NCBI RefSeq assembly: GCF_034424625.1
Contig: NZ_CP139976.1
Location: 124,001 to 188,000 of the forward strand
Length of the DNA: 64,000 nt
From: Janthinobacterium lividum
GTDB lineage: Bacteria > Pseudomonadota > Gammaproteobacteria > Burkholderiales > Burkholderiaceae_D
Direction of reading: 5' to 3'
Below, piece by piece: positions 38,231 to 47,529 of this stretch (its first letter is position 1; each line of letters begins with the position of its first letter). The notes under the pieces are model-generated. The model was not told the origin of the DNA. It saw only the letters and a program-made list of their open reading frames with translations, and searched no databases. The position numbers were made by a program, and so were the translations under genes.

Positions 38231-41200
38231 TTAATCTTCCAACGGGGCGAAAATCTGCTGCAAGTCTTCCTGCGTGAGGGCCATCTTCTGCGATTCGCCT
38301 TCGGCCAGGATCGATTGCGCCAGTTCCGATTTCTTTTGCTGCAGCAGCTGGATTTTTTCTTCCAGCGTGCCCTTCGCGATCAGCTTGTAGACGAACACGG
38401 GCTTGTCCTGGCCGATGCGCCAGGCGCGGTCCGTGGCCTGGTTTTCCGCCGCCGGGTTCCACCACGGATCGTAGTGGATGACCGTGTCGGCCGCCGTCAG
38501 GTTCAGGCCGACGCCGCCCGCTTTCAGGCTGATCAGGAAGATCGGCACGGCGCCCTGCTGGAAAGCCGCCACTTGCGCGCCCCGGTCTTTCGTCTCGCCC
38601 GTCAGCAAGGCGTAGGGAATGTCGCGCGACTCGAGTTCTTCCTCGATCAATTCCAGCATGCTGGTAAATTGCGAGAACACAAGAATCTTGCGCCCTTCGT
38701 CAAGCAAGTCTTCCACCATCTGCATCAGGTCGAGCAGCTTGGCCGAACCGGCCGTCTGCTTCTTCGCCGGCAAGGATTTCACCAGGCGCGGATCGCAGCA
38801 GACCTGGCGCAGTTTCAGCAGCGCTTCGAGGATGACGATCTGGCTGCGCGCCACGCCCTTCTTGTCGATTTCTTCGCGCACCTTTTGATCCATCGCCAGA
38901 CGCACGGTTTCATACAGGTCGCGTTGCGGCCCAGTCAATTCCACCTTGCGCACCATTTCCGTCTTCGGCGGGAGTTCTTTGGCCACATTGTCCTTCGTGC
39001 GGCGCAGCAGGAAAGGCTTGATGCGGCGGTTCAGGAGCATGCGGCGCAGCGGGTCGTCCTGGCGCTCGATCGGATGGCGGAATTGCGTATTGAAGGTCTT
39101 CTCGTCGCCCAGCAAGCCCGGCAGTAGGAAGTGGAATTGCGACCACAGCTCGCCCAGGTGATTTTCCAGCGGCGTGCCGGACAGGCACAGGCGATGGCGC
39201 GCGCGCAACAGGCCCGCGCTTTGCGCCGCCTTGCTGCGCGTATTCTTGATGTAGTGCGATTCGTCAAGGATGACCAGATGGAAATCGTGCTCGCGCAGGG
39301 TTTCCTCGTCGCGCGGCAACAGGGCGTAGGTGGTCAGCACCAGGTCGCATTGGTCGATCTGGTCGAATTGCTGGGCGCGGTCCTTGCCTTGCAGCAGCAG
39401 CACTTTCAGGCTGGGCGCAAATTTTGCTGCCTCGTCCTGCCAGTTGCCCATCAGACTCGTCGGTGCAATCACCAGGGCCGGATGCGTCAAACGGCCCGCT
39501 TCCTTTTCCACCAGGATATGCGCCAGGGTCTGCACAGTTTTACCTAAGCCCATGTCATCGGCCAGAATCCCCGCCAGGTCATGGTCGCGCAGGAATTGCA
39601 TCCACGCCAGGCCATCGGCCTGGTAGTCGCGCAGGGTCGCCTGCAAGCCGGCTGGGGCCGCCACTTTTTGCACGGAACCGAACTGGCTCAGCTTGCGGCC
39701 CATGGCGCGCAGCTGCTCGCCGCCCGTCCATTGCATGTCCAGGCCCCGCGCCAGCTCTTCCAGGCGCGCCGCATCCAGCGTCGACATGCGCACGGCATGC
39801 TTGATCTTGTCGCTGAAATACAGTTCGCCCAGCGTGTTCAGGATGGGGCGCACCCTGCCCCACGGCAGGGCCACGCGCGTGCCGTCCTGCAAGGTCGCCA
39901 GCATCTGGTCATCGTCGGCATGCGCTTCGATGACTTTCGGGTTGAAATCGTTGGGCGCGTTGCGGATCAGCTGCACCAGCACGGGCAGCAGCGGCACGCG
40001 CTCGTGGTTGACGACGATGCCCAGTTCCAGCTCGAACCAGGCGTTGCCGCTGTCCGGATCCTGGTCGTCGATTTCCGCGTACCAGTCGCCCACGTCGCTC
40101 ACGTCGTAGCGGTACTTGGCCGTTTTTTCCACGATCCAGCCCTGTTTGCGCAAGGCGTCGATGCCGGCCTCGGCAAAACGCAGCCATTCCGCCTGGGAAG
40201 GCAGTTGCAAGGCGCCCTTCAAGCCGCTCAAGGGGGCGGAGCCCGGCTTCTTGAATTGCAGCTCGGCCAACGTCGCCAGCGCGCGCGCTTCATCGACCGT
40301 ATTTCTCTGGATAATTTCCGTCACGTCGCCCACTTGCCGCACCACGCGCTGCGACGGGTCGAACGCGACGCGCTCGCCATCGTAGTCGTAGGACAGCACG
40401 GCGAAGTCACTCCAGCGCTGCGCGCTGCCATCGGCCAGCATGGCGCTGTCGAGCAGCAAGACCGGCTGCGCCGGCACGTCCTTGCGCAAGCGCTGCGGTA
40501 ACGGCTGCGGCAGCGGCATCAAATGCTGCAAGCCCTGCGCCAGCAGCAATTGCGACACGCGCACCTTGTCGTTCGCGTTCAATGGCGGCGCCTGCGCCAC
40601 CAGCGCCTGCAAGTCGGCCAGGGAAATGTCGGAGCCGCCCTGGTTCAATTCCAGCACGCCGCACGACAGGTTGTCGATGTACCACGGCGGATCGGTGGGC
40701 AGCATGTAGTCGATCTGGTCGGCGCCGTGGTGTTTCGCGCCTTCCGGCGGGTCCACTTGCCAGCCCAGGCGCATGGTCTTGCCTTCGTCGCGCCAGAACA
40801 GGCGCGCGGGACGCACGGGACCTTCCTTCAACGGATACACGAGACCATTGCCGACGTCGGCCCAGGAATTGGCCCACAACAATTTATCCTGCTCGGCCAG
40901 CATTTTCAGCAGGGCCGCACCCACCTTGCCCTTCGGCTCCGTGGCGCTGCCCGTCTGCGAATTCTGCCCGCTGCGCATGGCCACGAAGAAACGCACGAGG
41001 TCTTCGTCGGCTGGCGTCAGGAACGTGGGCGGCGCCGACAGCAGGGAAAAGATTTCGCTGATGGGAGAAGCCGCCGCCACGTCCCCATTCGGCCGCAGCC
41101 GCGCCTTGTACAGGCACAGGGCCACGTGGCGGCCACCGCTGGTGGGCGCCAGCACGTAGATCAGCCGGTGCTGGTTGAGTTTGGGATCAGGCTCGGCAAT

Positions 41201-41335
41201 GGTCAGCACGGCCTTCGGATGGGCGGCAGCCTCCACCCGCTGCAGCCAGGTGGCGACGGCATACGGTAAAGGCGCTCCCGGCGCACTGGCCGGGGCAACT
41301 GGGGTTTCACTGGTTTCGTCGCGGGTAAAATCCAT
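38231..41335 (-). CDS. SNF2-family DEAD/DEAH-box helicase (second copy)
   Basis: About 1034 residues from the ATG at 41335 (MDFTRDETSE); an ATG three codons upstream (41344) and a longer open frame to 41419 exist, and no clear ribosome-binding site settles the choice. SNF2 motifs: Walker A DDMGLGKTVQ (about 593), DESH box (about 691), GTPLENHLGELW, and helicase C with VFSQFTSML and NQATDRAWRIGQ. The N-terminal 500 residues resemble the N-terminal regions of large bacterial Swi2/Snf2 proteins. It is paralogous in its motor to the gene at 3662 but differs in N-terminus and in DESH versus DEAQ. Confidence 0.9.
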   Translation of the reverse strand: MDFTRDETSETPVAPASAPGAPLPYAVATWLQRVEAAAHPKAVLTIAEPDPKLNQHRLIYVLAPTSGGRHVALCLYKARLRPNGDVAAASPISEIFSLLSAPPTFLTPADEDLVRFFVAMRSGQNSQTGSATEPKGKVGAALLKMLAEQDKLLWANSWADVGNGLVYPLKEGPVRPARLFWRDEGKTMRLGWQVDPPEGAKHHGADQIDYMLPTDPPWYIDNLSCGVLELNQGGSDISLADLQALVAQAPPLNANDKVRVSQLLLAQGLQHLMPLPQPLPQRLRKDVPAQPVLLLDSAMLADGSAQRWSDFAVLSYDYDGERVAFDPSQRVVRQVGDVTEIIQRNTVDEARALATLAELQFKKPGSAPLSGLKGALQLPSQAEWLRFAEAGIDALRKQGWIVEKTAKYRYDVSDVGDWYAEIDDQDPDSGNAWFELELGIVVNHERVPLLPVLVQLIRNAPNDFNPKVIEAHADDDQMLATLQDGTRVALPWGRVRPILNTLGELYFSDKIKHAVRMSTLDAARLEELARGLDMQWTGGEQLRAMGRKLSQFGSVQKVAAPAGLQATLRDYQADGLAWMQFLRDHDLAGILADDMGLGKTVQTLAHILVEKEAGRLTHPALVIAPTSLMGNWQDEAAKFAPSLKVLLLQGKDRAQQFDQIDQCDLVLTTYALLPRDEETLREHDFHLVILDESHYIKNTRSKAAQSAGLLRARHRLCLSGTPLENHLGELWSQFHFLLPGLLGDEKTFNTQFRHPIERQDDPLRRMLLNRRIKPFLLRRTKDNVAKELPPKTEMVRKVELTGPQRDLYETVRLAMDQKVREEIDKKGVARSQIVILEALLKLRQVCCDPRLVKSLPAKKQTAGSAKLLDLMQMVEDLLDEGRKILVFSQFTSMLELIEEELESRDIPYALLTGETKDRGAQVAAFQQGAVPIFLISLKAGGVGLNLTAADTVIHYDPWWNPAAENQATDRAWRIGQDKPVFVYKLIAKGTLEEKIQLLQQKKSELAQSILAEGESQKMALTQEDLQQIFAPLED

Positions 41336-41497
41336 GGGGCGCATTTTTGTGTAAAGGTCGTATCCAAATCGGCAACAGGCAATATTATCCGCCATACAGC
41401 CGTTGCTGGCTTGATTCACACACGCTCTTTGAGCAGTTTTAATGCGCGATGCCTAAAAAATAAGTATTTAATACGACACTTGGGACCCGCCGGCAGC

Positions 41498-41525
41498 AAA
41501 AAAGGCCCGTCACGGGCCTTTTTTT
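41498..41525 (-). terminator. Strong terminator closing the TPS/TonB cluster
   Basis: A perfect 12-bp stem (AAAAAAGGCCCG with CGGGCCTTTTTT) and a 3-base loop, with T-runs on both strands. It lies 19 bp after the YbjN-like gene and marks the end of the cluster; it could also stop plus-strand transcripts. Confidence 0.92.
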
Positions 41526-41543
41526 CCGCCGTTGGCCCGCTTG

Positions 41544-42047
41544 TCAGGCCGGCACAGTTTCTTCTTCTGCCACGTTGGCGGCTTCGACGAGCGGAGCGGT
41601 GCTCGTATCGGCCGGCGTAAAGTTGCGCAAAAACAAGAAGAACTGGCCCATCATCTGCGTCCACAGTTGCAGATTGATATTCAGGTACTCGCGGCTGACG
41701 CCACCGGCGACCAGTACATCCATTTCCAGCACGACGAAATCGCCATGCTGGGCTACGCGGGCAAAACGCTTGCTGCGGTGCCATTCGGCCAGCAAGCCGG
41801 CCGGCAAGTCGCCGCCCTGCACGCGCAGCGGGCAGCTCAGGGTCAGATCCGCATACTGGCCAGGCGATGCTTCATTGCCCCACAGCACCTGAAAGCCGAT
41901 GCCATGGCTGGCGCTGTGCAGGCGCACGACGCCGTCGTGTTCGATGCTGGTGACGGCGCAGCCGGCCGCCTTGATGGCCTCGGCCGTTTGTTCCGCATTC
42001 AGGGTGGTCAGCAAGCTATTCGTGTTTTCCATCGTCATTCCATTCAT
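41544..42047 (-). CDS. YbjN-like domain protein
   Basis: 167 residues (start at 42047; in-frame ATGs at 42038 and 42032 are alternatives). No signal peptide. The central part (VVRLHSASHGIGFQVLWGNE and RFARVAQHGDFVVLEMDVLV) and the C-terminal helix (REYLNINLQLWTQMMGQFFLFLR) match the YbjN family, whose fold is related to type III secretion chaperones (family knowledge, not tested). It follows the coiled-coil gene by 14 bp and is the last gene before the terminator, so it belongs to the TPS/TonB transcript. A role as a cytoplasmic chaperone for the system is speculation. Confidence 0.65.
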   Translation of the reverse strand: MNGMTMENTNSLLTTLNAEQTAEAIKAAGCAVTSIEHDGVVRLHSASHGIGFQVLWGNEASPGQYADLTLSCPLRVQGGDLPAGLLAEWHRSKRFARVAQHGDFVVLEMDVLVAGGVSREYLNINLQLWTQMMGQFFLFLRNFTPADTSTAPLVEAANVAEEETVPA

Positions 42048-42061
42048 TTCAAAAAGTAAAA

Positions 42062-42757
42062 TTACTGGGGAGCCGGCGCGGGCGCGGCCGGCGTTGCTGC
42101 CGCTTCGGTTTGACGCGCATCAAAGCGCCCCTGGTACAGCTGATCACCGTACTGCTGGGCAATCTGTTCGAGTTTCACTCTGCTTTGCGCGGCGAACGGC
42201 TGGCGCGCCTTCATGACGTCCAGCACGTCGAGTCCTTCATACGCTTGGAGGATTTCCTGTCCGGCCGCATACAGCTGGGCATTCTTGCTTTCGCAGCGTG
42301 CCAGGGCGCCCCGCTGGGCCGCCACTTCGCCGTCGAGACGCGCACGCTCCGCTTCGATCTGCTTGCCCGTGGCGGCCAGCTGTTCGCTGGCCTGGCGGTA
42401 CTGCGCCAGGCTGGCGCTTGCCTCTTGCGCGGCGGCGGCGCTGCGCTGTTGCTGCTCGCCCAGTTTTTCCCGCTGCGCGCGCTCCTGCGCCAGTTGCGAC
42501 TGGCTGCGTGCCAGCTCCTTTTTCAAGCCATCGCTGGCGGGCGCGGCGGCAGCCGGCGCCGCCTTGGCGGCAGGCACGCCCTTGGCTTTGAGCAATTCCA
42601 GCTCGCCGCGCGTCTGATGCAATTGCGCCGTGACATTGCGCAACTCGGCCCGCAAGCGCTCTTCCATGCTCTGCCCCTTCTGCGCCTGGGCCGTGCCGGC
42701 GGCCAGCAAGCTCAGCAGCAGTAAAGGCAGGCGCATTTTGTTGGATATCAACATCAT
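42062..42757 (-). CDS. Periplasmic coiled-coil protein (hypothetical)
   Basis: 231 residues. AAGGAG lies just before two adjacent ATG codons (42757 and 42754) and overlaps the porin stop; the second ATG has the better spacing. A signal peptide ends near AAGTAQA. The middle (about 30-165) is a long Gln/Glu/Ala-rich coiled coil with one cysteine (GALARCESKNAQ), and the C-terminus is Ala/Pro-rich. It may be a periplasmic scaffold for the upstream TonB system; the function is not known. Confidence 0.8.
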   Translation of the reverse strand: MMLISNKMRLPLLLLSLLAAGTAQAQKGQSMEERLRAELRNVTAQLHQTRGELELLKAKGVPAAKAAPAAAAPASDGLKKELARSQSQLAQERAQREKLGEQQQRSAAAAQEASASLAQYRQASEQLAATGKQIEAERARLDGEVAAQRGALARCESKNAQLYAAGQEILQAYEGLDVLDVMKARQPFAAQSRVKLEQIAQQYGDQLYQGRFDARQTEAAATPAAPAPAPQ

Positions 42758-42763
42758 GGCTCC

Positions 42764-44503
42764 TTAAAAACGCGCGTTCAATTCGATTTGCAGGGTGTCG
42801 ATCGACAGTGCCGAACCGAACACTTCGCGGCTCGACGTCCAGCGGCCGTTCAGCCAGGTATTCTTGTCGAGCGCATACGCGCCGCCCAGGTAGTAGCCGC
42901 GCGCATTCGTGCCGCCCAGGTGGAAGGTGGAATCGTTGTAGGCGTCAGGCAAGGCATCCGGTTCGATGCGCTTGTAGCCGAGCAACACGTTCCAATCGCC
43001 GCGCGCCGCAGGGCTGGCCTTGCCCAAGGTCGCCTGCAGCATGTAGGCATTGCCGCCGCTCCGGAAATCGGCTTGCGAGACGCCGCCCGTGCCGCCGAAG
43101 TTGTTCATGATGCCGCCCTTGGCGCGCGCCCACATGGCGTTCTTGTCGTAAGCCATGTTGCGCACATAATCGCCTTCGATGCGCAAGTCCGTGCCGCCGG
43201 CAACCTTGCTATCCCAGCGCGCATTCAGATTGGCCAGGCGGAATTTCGAGGCCAGGCCCACGAATTGCGGCTGCGGCGTATTCGCCGGGTCCAGCGGGTT
43301 CAGAGCGATATTGCGCAGCAGCATCAAGCTATTGCCTTTTTGCATGCTCGATGGACGCGACCAGTCCGTGCTGCAGCCATCGGCGCCCGCGTACAGGGCG
43401 CACGGCTGCGAATACTCGCCGCTGATATTGCGGAAGTTGTAGTAAGCCAGTGCGCCGCGCAACTGATGGTCGCTATTGATCTTCCACGAAGCGCCCACTT
43501 GCGCGCCCAGCAGCCACTTGTTTTCGCTGGACATCTTGGCCTGGCTGCGGCTAGGAGCATTGTCGGATGAATACTCGAGCGGAATCAGGCCCAGGGTACC
43601 AAACACGGTGACGTCCTTGCTGTCGCCGAGGGGTTGCTGCACCTTGGCGGCGATGCCGTCGAAATTGAGTTCGCTGGAAAACAGTTCATCGCCGGAAACG
43701 AACGGGTTATCGAAACGGCCCGCCGTCAGTTTCAGCCAGGAAGCGGGCTGGTAAGACAGCCAGGCCTGGTCCAGCCAGATGTTCTTCTTGCCCAGGCCGC
43801 CACCGAGGGTTTGCGTGGTGGACACGGGGCTGTCGTCATTGCCGCTGGCCAGGCGGATGCCCGCTTGCGTGCTGTCGGAAATGTCGGCCAGGATGCCCAG
43901 GCGCGCGCGGGCGCGCAGCAAGTGCTTGCGGTCTTCGCGCGTGTTCAGCAGCGCCGGCAGGGCCAGGTTGGTATTCGAATTGACGTCGTAGCCGCTGCCG
44001 CTGTTGAGCGAACGCCAGTCGATCTCGATATTGCTGTTGGCCATGTCGTAATAGCGCGATTCGTAGCGCGCGCGCACATCGCCTTCCAGGCGGATGCGCT
44101 TGGTCCAGGCCGGCGTTTCATTCGGCGCGGCCCAGCCGCCTGCTTTTGCCTCGGCCATGACCTGGCCCTTGATCTCGTCGCGGATCTGCTCGCGCACGGT
44201 TTGCGAAATATACGGCACGCGCACGTCGCCCGCCTGTACCTGCGCCAGGGCCGCCGGCGCGGCGGCCGGGCGGGCTTGCGCCGCGGCCAGCGCTTCACTC
44301 TGCGCCTGCGCCAGCAGTGCTTCGCCGGCATCCTTATTCAGGGCGCCGCTCTGGATCAGACCGCGGATCAGTTTGACCATGGTGCTGTCGGCCGGTGCCG
44401 CGGACTGGGCTTGTGCTGCGCCTGCCGCCACGCTCAGGGCCAGGGCAGCCAGCGCCAGCGGAAGGCGGCGCAGGCGCTGCGAGGGAGAAAATAAGGAATT
44501 CAT
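42764..44503 (-). CDS. Putative outer-membrane porin (Porin_5-like)
   Basis: 579 residues. The signal peptide ends near GAAQA. A short helical N-terminal region (about 40-130) precedes a beta-barrel with alternating aromatic and polar strands (RIRLEGDVRARYESRYYD, WLSYQPASWLKLTAGRFDNP) and a terminal phenylalanine (LQIELNARF), the usual outer-membrane end signal. It matches the 'putative porin' family often seen near TonB-like genes. It may be the outer-membrane partner of the TonB transducer, but no plug domain is visible. Confidence 0.88.
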   Translation of the reverse strand: MNSLFSPSQRLRRLPLALAALALSVAAGAAQAQSAAPADSTMVKLIRGLIQSGALNKDAGEALLAQAQSEALAAAQARPAAAPAALAQVQAGDVRVPYISQTVREQIRDEIKGQVMAEAKAGGWAAPNETPAWTKRIRLEGDVRARYESRYYDMANSNIEIDWRSLNSGSGYDVNSNTNLALPALLNTREDRKHLLRARARLGILADISDSTQAGIRLASGNDDSPVSTTQTLGGGLGKKNIWLDQAWLSYQPASWLKLTAGRFDNPFVSGDELFSSELNFDGIAAKVQQPLGDSKDVTVFGTLGLIPLEYSSDNAPSRSQAKMSSENKWLLGAQVGASWKINSDHQLRGALAYYNFRNISGEYSQPCALYAGADGCSTDWSRPSSMQKGNSLMLLRNIALNPLDPANTPQPQFVGLASKFRLANLNARWDSKVAGGTDLRIEGDYVRNMAYDKNAMWARAKGGIMNNFGGTGGVSQADFRSGGNAYMLQATLGKASPAARGDWNVLLGYKRIEPDALPDAYNDSTFHLGGTNARGYYLGGAYALDKNTWLNGRWTSSREVFGSALSIDTLQIELNARF

Positions 44504-44540
44504 TGTTTCTTTCGAAAAAAATTAATATGAATTGGGGACG

Positions 44541-45257
44541 CTATGGCCGGCGGCCTTTGATGGATACGCGGGCCGGGAAACGCAGGGATGCCGGTGGCCG
44601 CTCATCGGCGCGGAAGTCGCGCACCATGGCCAGCACTTGCTCATCCGTCTGCGCATTGCCCGTGCCTTGCACCAGCTGCACCTTCGTCGTCTTGCCTTCC
44701 GTATCGAGCCACAGGTCGACGCGGATGTCGGCAAACGCCAGCTGGCGCGTGCGCGGGTCGCGGGCAAAGGCCAGCTGCAGCGCGTTGGCCACATAGCGGC
44801 CATACGATCCCGCACCGAGGCCGCCGCCACCGCCGCCGCCCGTCATGCCGCCGCCGCGCCCGGCCTGGATGCCGAAGGCATCGCTGCCGGCCTGCGCCGC
44901 GCCGTCGATGGTGACGGGGTCGCCCTTGTCCGGCGACGGGCTTTCCGGCGCGTCATCCATGGGCTTGTCGGCCGGCGTCGGTTCCGGCTCCGACACTTCC
45001 GGCACCACCTTGTCCGGCGTCGGTTCCGGCAGTTTTTCCGGTTCCGGTGGCGGTGGCGGCGGAGGAGGCAGCATCAGCATCGGCGGCGCCGCCACTTCGC
45101 GCTTGGTGGCTGCCGTGTCCGACAGCAAATACCAGACCAGCGCGGCCAGCGCGCCAGCCAGCAGCACGCCGCCGGCCACGCCGCCCCAGCGGCGCCACCA
45201 CTGCGCCGCGCCCGACGATTCCGAGGCGGCCATCTTCATCATGTCGTCACGCTTCAC
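44541..45257 (-). CDS. TonB-like energy transducer with proline and glycine linkers
   Basis: 238 residues from a GTG start at 45257, supported by GAGGAG 7 bases upstream that overlaps the exbD stop. One membrane helix (about 25-47) anchors a Pro-rich spacer (LMLPPPPPPPPEPEKLPEPT) and an acidic segment. A glycine tract (about 135-150) follows, then a TonB-C-like fold (IRVDLWLDTEGKTTKVQLVQ). TonB couples ExbB/ExbD proton flow to outer-membrane proteins. The pair of linkers is unusual. No TonB-dependent receptor lies in the window. Confidence 0.85.
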   Translation of the reverse strand: MKRDDMMKMAASESSGAAQWWRRWGGVAGGVLLAGALAALVWYLLSDTAATKREVAAPPMLMLPPPPPPPPEPEKLPEPTPDKVVPEVSEPEPTPADKPMDDAPESPSPDKGDPVTIDGAAQAGSDAFGIQAGRGGGMTGGGGGGGLGAGSYGRYVANALQLAFARDPRTRQLAFADIRVDLWLDTEGKTTKVQLVQGTGNAQTDEQVLAMVRDFRADERPPASLRFPARVSIKGRRP

Positions 45258-45267
45258 CTTGCGCTCC

Positions 45268-45678
45268 TCATGCCGGCTTGCCGGTCACCAGGCCCACCTG
45301 GTTCAGGTCGATGCGGCGCAACAAGTCCAGCACTTCGACCACTTTCGCGTATTGCACGGCGGCATCGCCGCGCACGATTACGGGGAAGTCGGGCGTCAGG
45401 GCCTTTTCCGTGCGCAGGCGCTCTTCCAGCTCGGGCAAGGTGACGGGATAGGCGTCGAGGAAGACCTGGCCCGCGTTGTCGATGGTGATGGCCTTGGTCT
45501 TCGGTTTTTCCAGCGCCACGGCCGAACTGGCCTTGGGCAGGTCGACCTTGATGCCGGGAATGCTGGCGTTGCTGGTCAAGATGAAGATCACCAGCACCAC
45601 CAGCAGCACGTCGACGAAGGGCGTGATGTTGATGCCGCCGCTACGCTTGCGGGGGGTAAACTTGGCGGAGGTGGCCAT
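45268..45678 (-). CDS. exbD: ExbD/TolR family biopolymer transport protein
   Basis: 136 residues from the ATG at 45678 (MATSAKFTPRK); the longer frame to 45789 overlaps the upstream gene. One N-terminal membrane helix (INITPFVDVLLVVLVIFIL) with the conserved Asp of the proton path is followed by a periplasmic domain. It sits 13 bp after the ExbB-like gene and 10 bp before tonB. Confidence 0.94.
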   Translation of the reverse strand: MATSAKFTPRKRSGGINITPFVDVLLVVLVIFILTSNASIPGIKVDLPKASSAVALEKPKTKAITIDNAGQVFLDAYPVTLPELEERLRTEKALTPDFPVIVRGDAAVQYAKVVEVLDLLRRIDLNQVGLVTGKPA

Positions 45679-45691
45679 GGTTATGCGCCCC

Positions 45692-47473
45692 TCACGCCTG
45701 TTGCAGCACGGGACGCATCTGGCGTCCGTCGCCCTGCTCTTCAGCCAGGCGCGTGGCGAACTCATCGACGAAGACGGCCATGTCGGCAACGATGGCGTCC
45801 GAACGCGAGGACAGCCAGTTGTAGCCGAACAGGGCGGGAATCGCCACGCCCAGGCCGGCCGCCGTACACAGCAGCGCTGCCGCCATGCCCGGCGCCACCG
45901 AGTTGATGTCCACGGCGCCGGCCATGGCCGCCACGACGAACACCAGCATGATGCCGATCACGGTGCCGAACAGGCCGACATATGGCGCGCCTTCGATGGT
46001 GGTCGAGAGCCAGATCATGCGTTTCGACATGCGTTCGCTTTCGCGCACCATCACGCCATCCATGGCGGCGCGGATGGCGCCGATGGTCGCGTTCGAGACC
46101 GCGTTCAAGTCGTAGCCGCGGTCATGGCGGCGGCGCATTTCGTCGATGGCCACGTCATACAGGCGCCACAGCGAGGAATCCGTCTTCACGGAAGCGCTCA
46201 GCTTGCCGTTGCGCGCCAGGTGGTCGAGCGGCGCGCCGGCTGCTTCGTGGAACGACTGCATGAATTGCGCATTGGCGCGCGAGATGGCGCCATAGCTGCG
46301 GCCCTTGCCGATCATGATGATCCACGACAAGACCATCATCAGGCCCAGCACGCCGACGACGATCCACGCGTCGAGCGGCATGGCGGCGATGATGAAGCCG
46401 AAATGGCTTTTGCCCGCCTGCTGTTCATCGGCGCCAAACACGGCCAGGCGCGATTCGGAACCTTGCGAGACGGCGTCGGCCAGCAGCAGGGCATCGGGAC
46501 GGGCCGTGCGCGACAGGCGCAGCTCGTCGATGGCGCCCGTGAAGTTGTTCAGGGTGGAGGTACCGGAGGCGACCGGCGGCGCATCGGCGCCCACCGAGGC
46601 GGCCGTCGTGAAGGCTGGCAGCGCGGTGGCCAGCGACACGGCCGGACGGCCGCCCACGTACAGGGCCACGTTGGCTTTATCGGCTTTCACGGCCAGGTGC
46701 GACCATTGCGCGGCCTGGATCGGTTGGCCTGGCTTGCTGCGCTGGCCATTCACCTGCACGAAAGGCACGCCCTGGTCGACGCCGATCAGCAATTCATTGG
46801 CGCCGTCGCGGCGCGCATACAGCACTTGCTGCGGGCCCAGGTTATCGGGACGTACCCAGGCGGAAAAGGTGAAGGGCGCGCCGGCGGCCAGCGCCAGCGA
46901 AGGCGAGGCAGGCAGCATCAGCGGTGCCGTACCCAGGCGGGCGCCGGCGCCGATGACGGAACCGTCCAGCGCCGGCACGGCCGTCTGGGCATGGTTGCCG
47001 TAGGCGGTGCTGTCGCGCGAAGGCACGCCAGGCTCGGTGAAGTGGTACACCAGGCTGTAGTCGGGGTCGAAAGTACGCTGGCCATTGCCGGAAGCGGGCG
47101 CCTTCGGATTGCCGTAGTACATCCACAGCTGCTGCGGCGTGCCCGCCGTCAGGGCCGGCACGTCGACCCAGATCAGGGCGATGCCCAGCAGCGGGTTGAA
47201 CTGTTCGATCTGGTGGTTCAGCACCGTCTTGTCGTCGCCTGCCACGAAGCGCAGGTCGGCGCCGTTGTCGCTGACGCCTTCGAAGTTGAAGTTACCGGAA
47301 TGCAAGCGCAGCAGCACGGGAATGCGGCCGGGATCGCCGCCCACGGCGCCCGCCTTCGGGCCGGCGTCGACGGTGACGGGTTTGCGGTAAGCCCAGTCGG
47401 GCTGCCACCAGGCATGCGCCAGGCCGGGAACGAGCGTGCCCAGGATCGTGAGCAGAAAAAGAAAACGTTGCAT
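45692..47473 (-). CDS. MotA/TolQ/ExbB proton channel fused to DUF2341 and LamG domains
   Basis: 593 residues. A signal peptide (1-21) precedes a DUF2341-type region (about 25-150, including WWQPDWAYRKPVTVD and PQQLWMYYGNPKAP), then a LamG/concanavalin-like domain (about 165-325, including FTFSAWVRPDNLGPQQVLYA and FTGAIDELRLSR). Three membrane helices (about 367-388, 490-515, 520-550) form an ExbB-like channel, with TTIEGAPYVGLFGTVIGIM as core signature. Classic ExbB is about 240 residues, so the sugar-binding-like periplasmic half is an addition. GGAGA precedes the ATG. Confidence 0.92.
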   Translation of the reverse strand: MQRFLFLLTILGTLVPGLAHAWWQPDWAYRKPVTVDAGPKAGAVGGDPGRIPVLLRLHSGNFNFEGVSDNGADLRFVAGDDKTVLNHQIEQFNPLLGIALIWVDVPALTAGTPQQLWMYYGNPKAPASGNGQRTFDPDYSLVYHFTEPGVPSRDSTAYGNHAQTAVPALDGSVIGAGARLGTAPLMLPASPSLALAAGAPFTFSAWVRPDNLGPQQVLYARRDGANELLIGVDQGVPFVQVNGQRSKPGQPIQAAQWSHLAVKADKANVALYVGGRPAVSLATALPAFTTAASVGADAPPVASGTSTLNNFTGAIDELRLSRTARPDALLLADAVSQGSESRLAVFGADEQQAGKSHFGFIIAAMPLDAWIVVGVLGLMMVLSWIIMIGKGRSYGAISRANAQFMQSFHEAAGAPLDHLARNGKLSASVKTDSSLWRLYDVAIDEMRRRHDRGYDLNAVSNATIGAIRAAMDGVMVRESERMSKRMIWLSTTIEGAPYVGLFGTVIGIMLVFVVAAMAGAVDINSVAPGMAAALLCTAAGLGVAIPALFGYNWLSSRSDAIVADMAVFVDEFATRLAEEQGDGRQMRPVLQQA

Positions 47474-47529
47474 GACAGTGATTCTCCGAAGAAAAGTCTA
47501 AAAAAGTGCAGTGCTGGTGAGCTGGCCCG

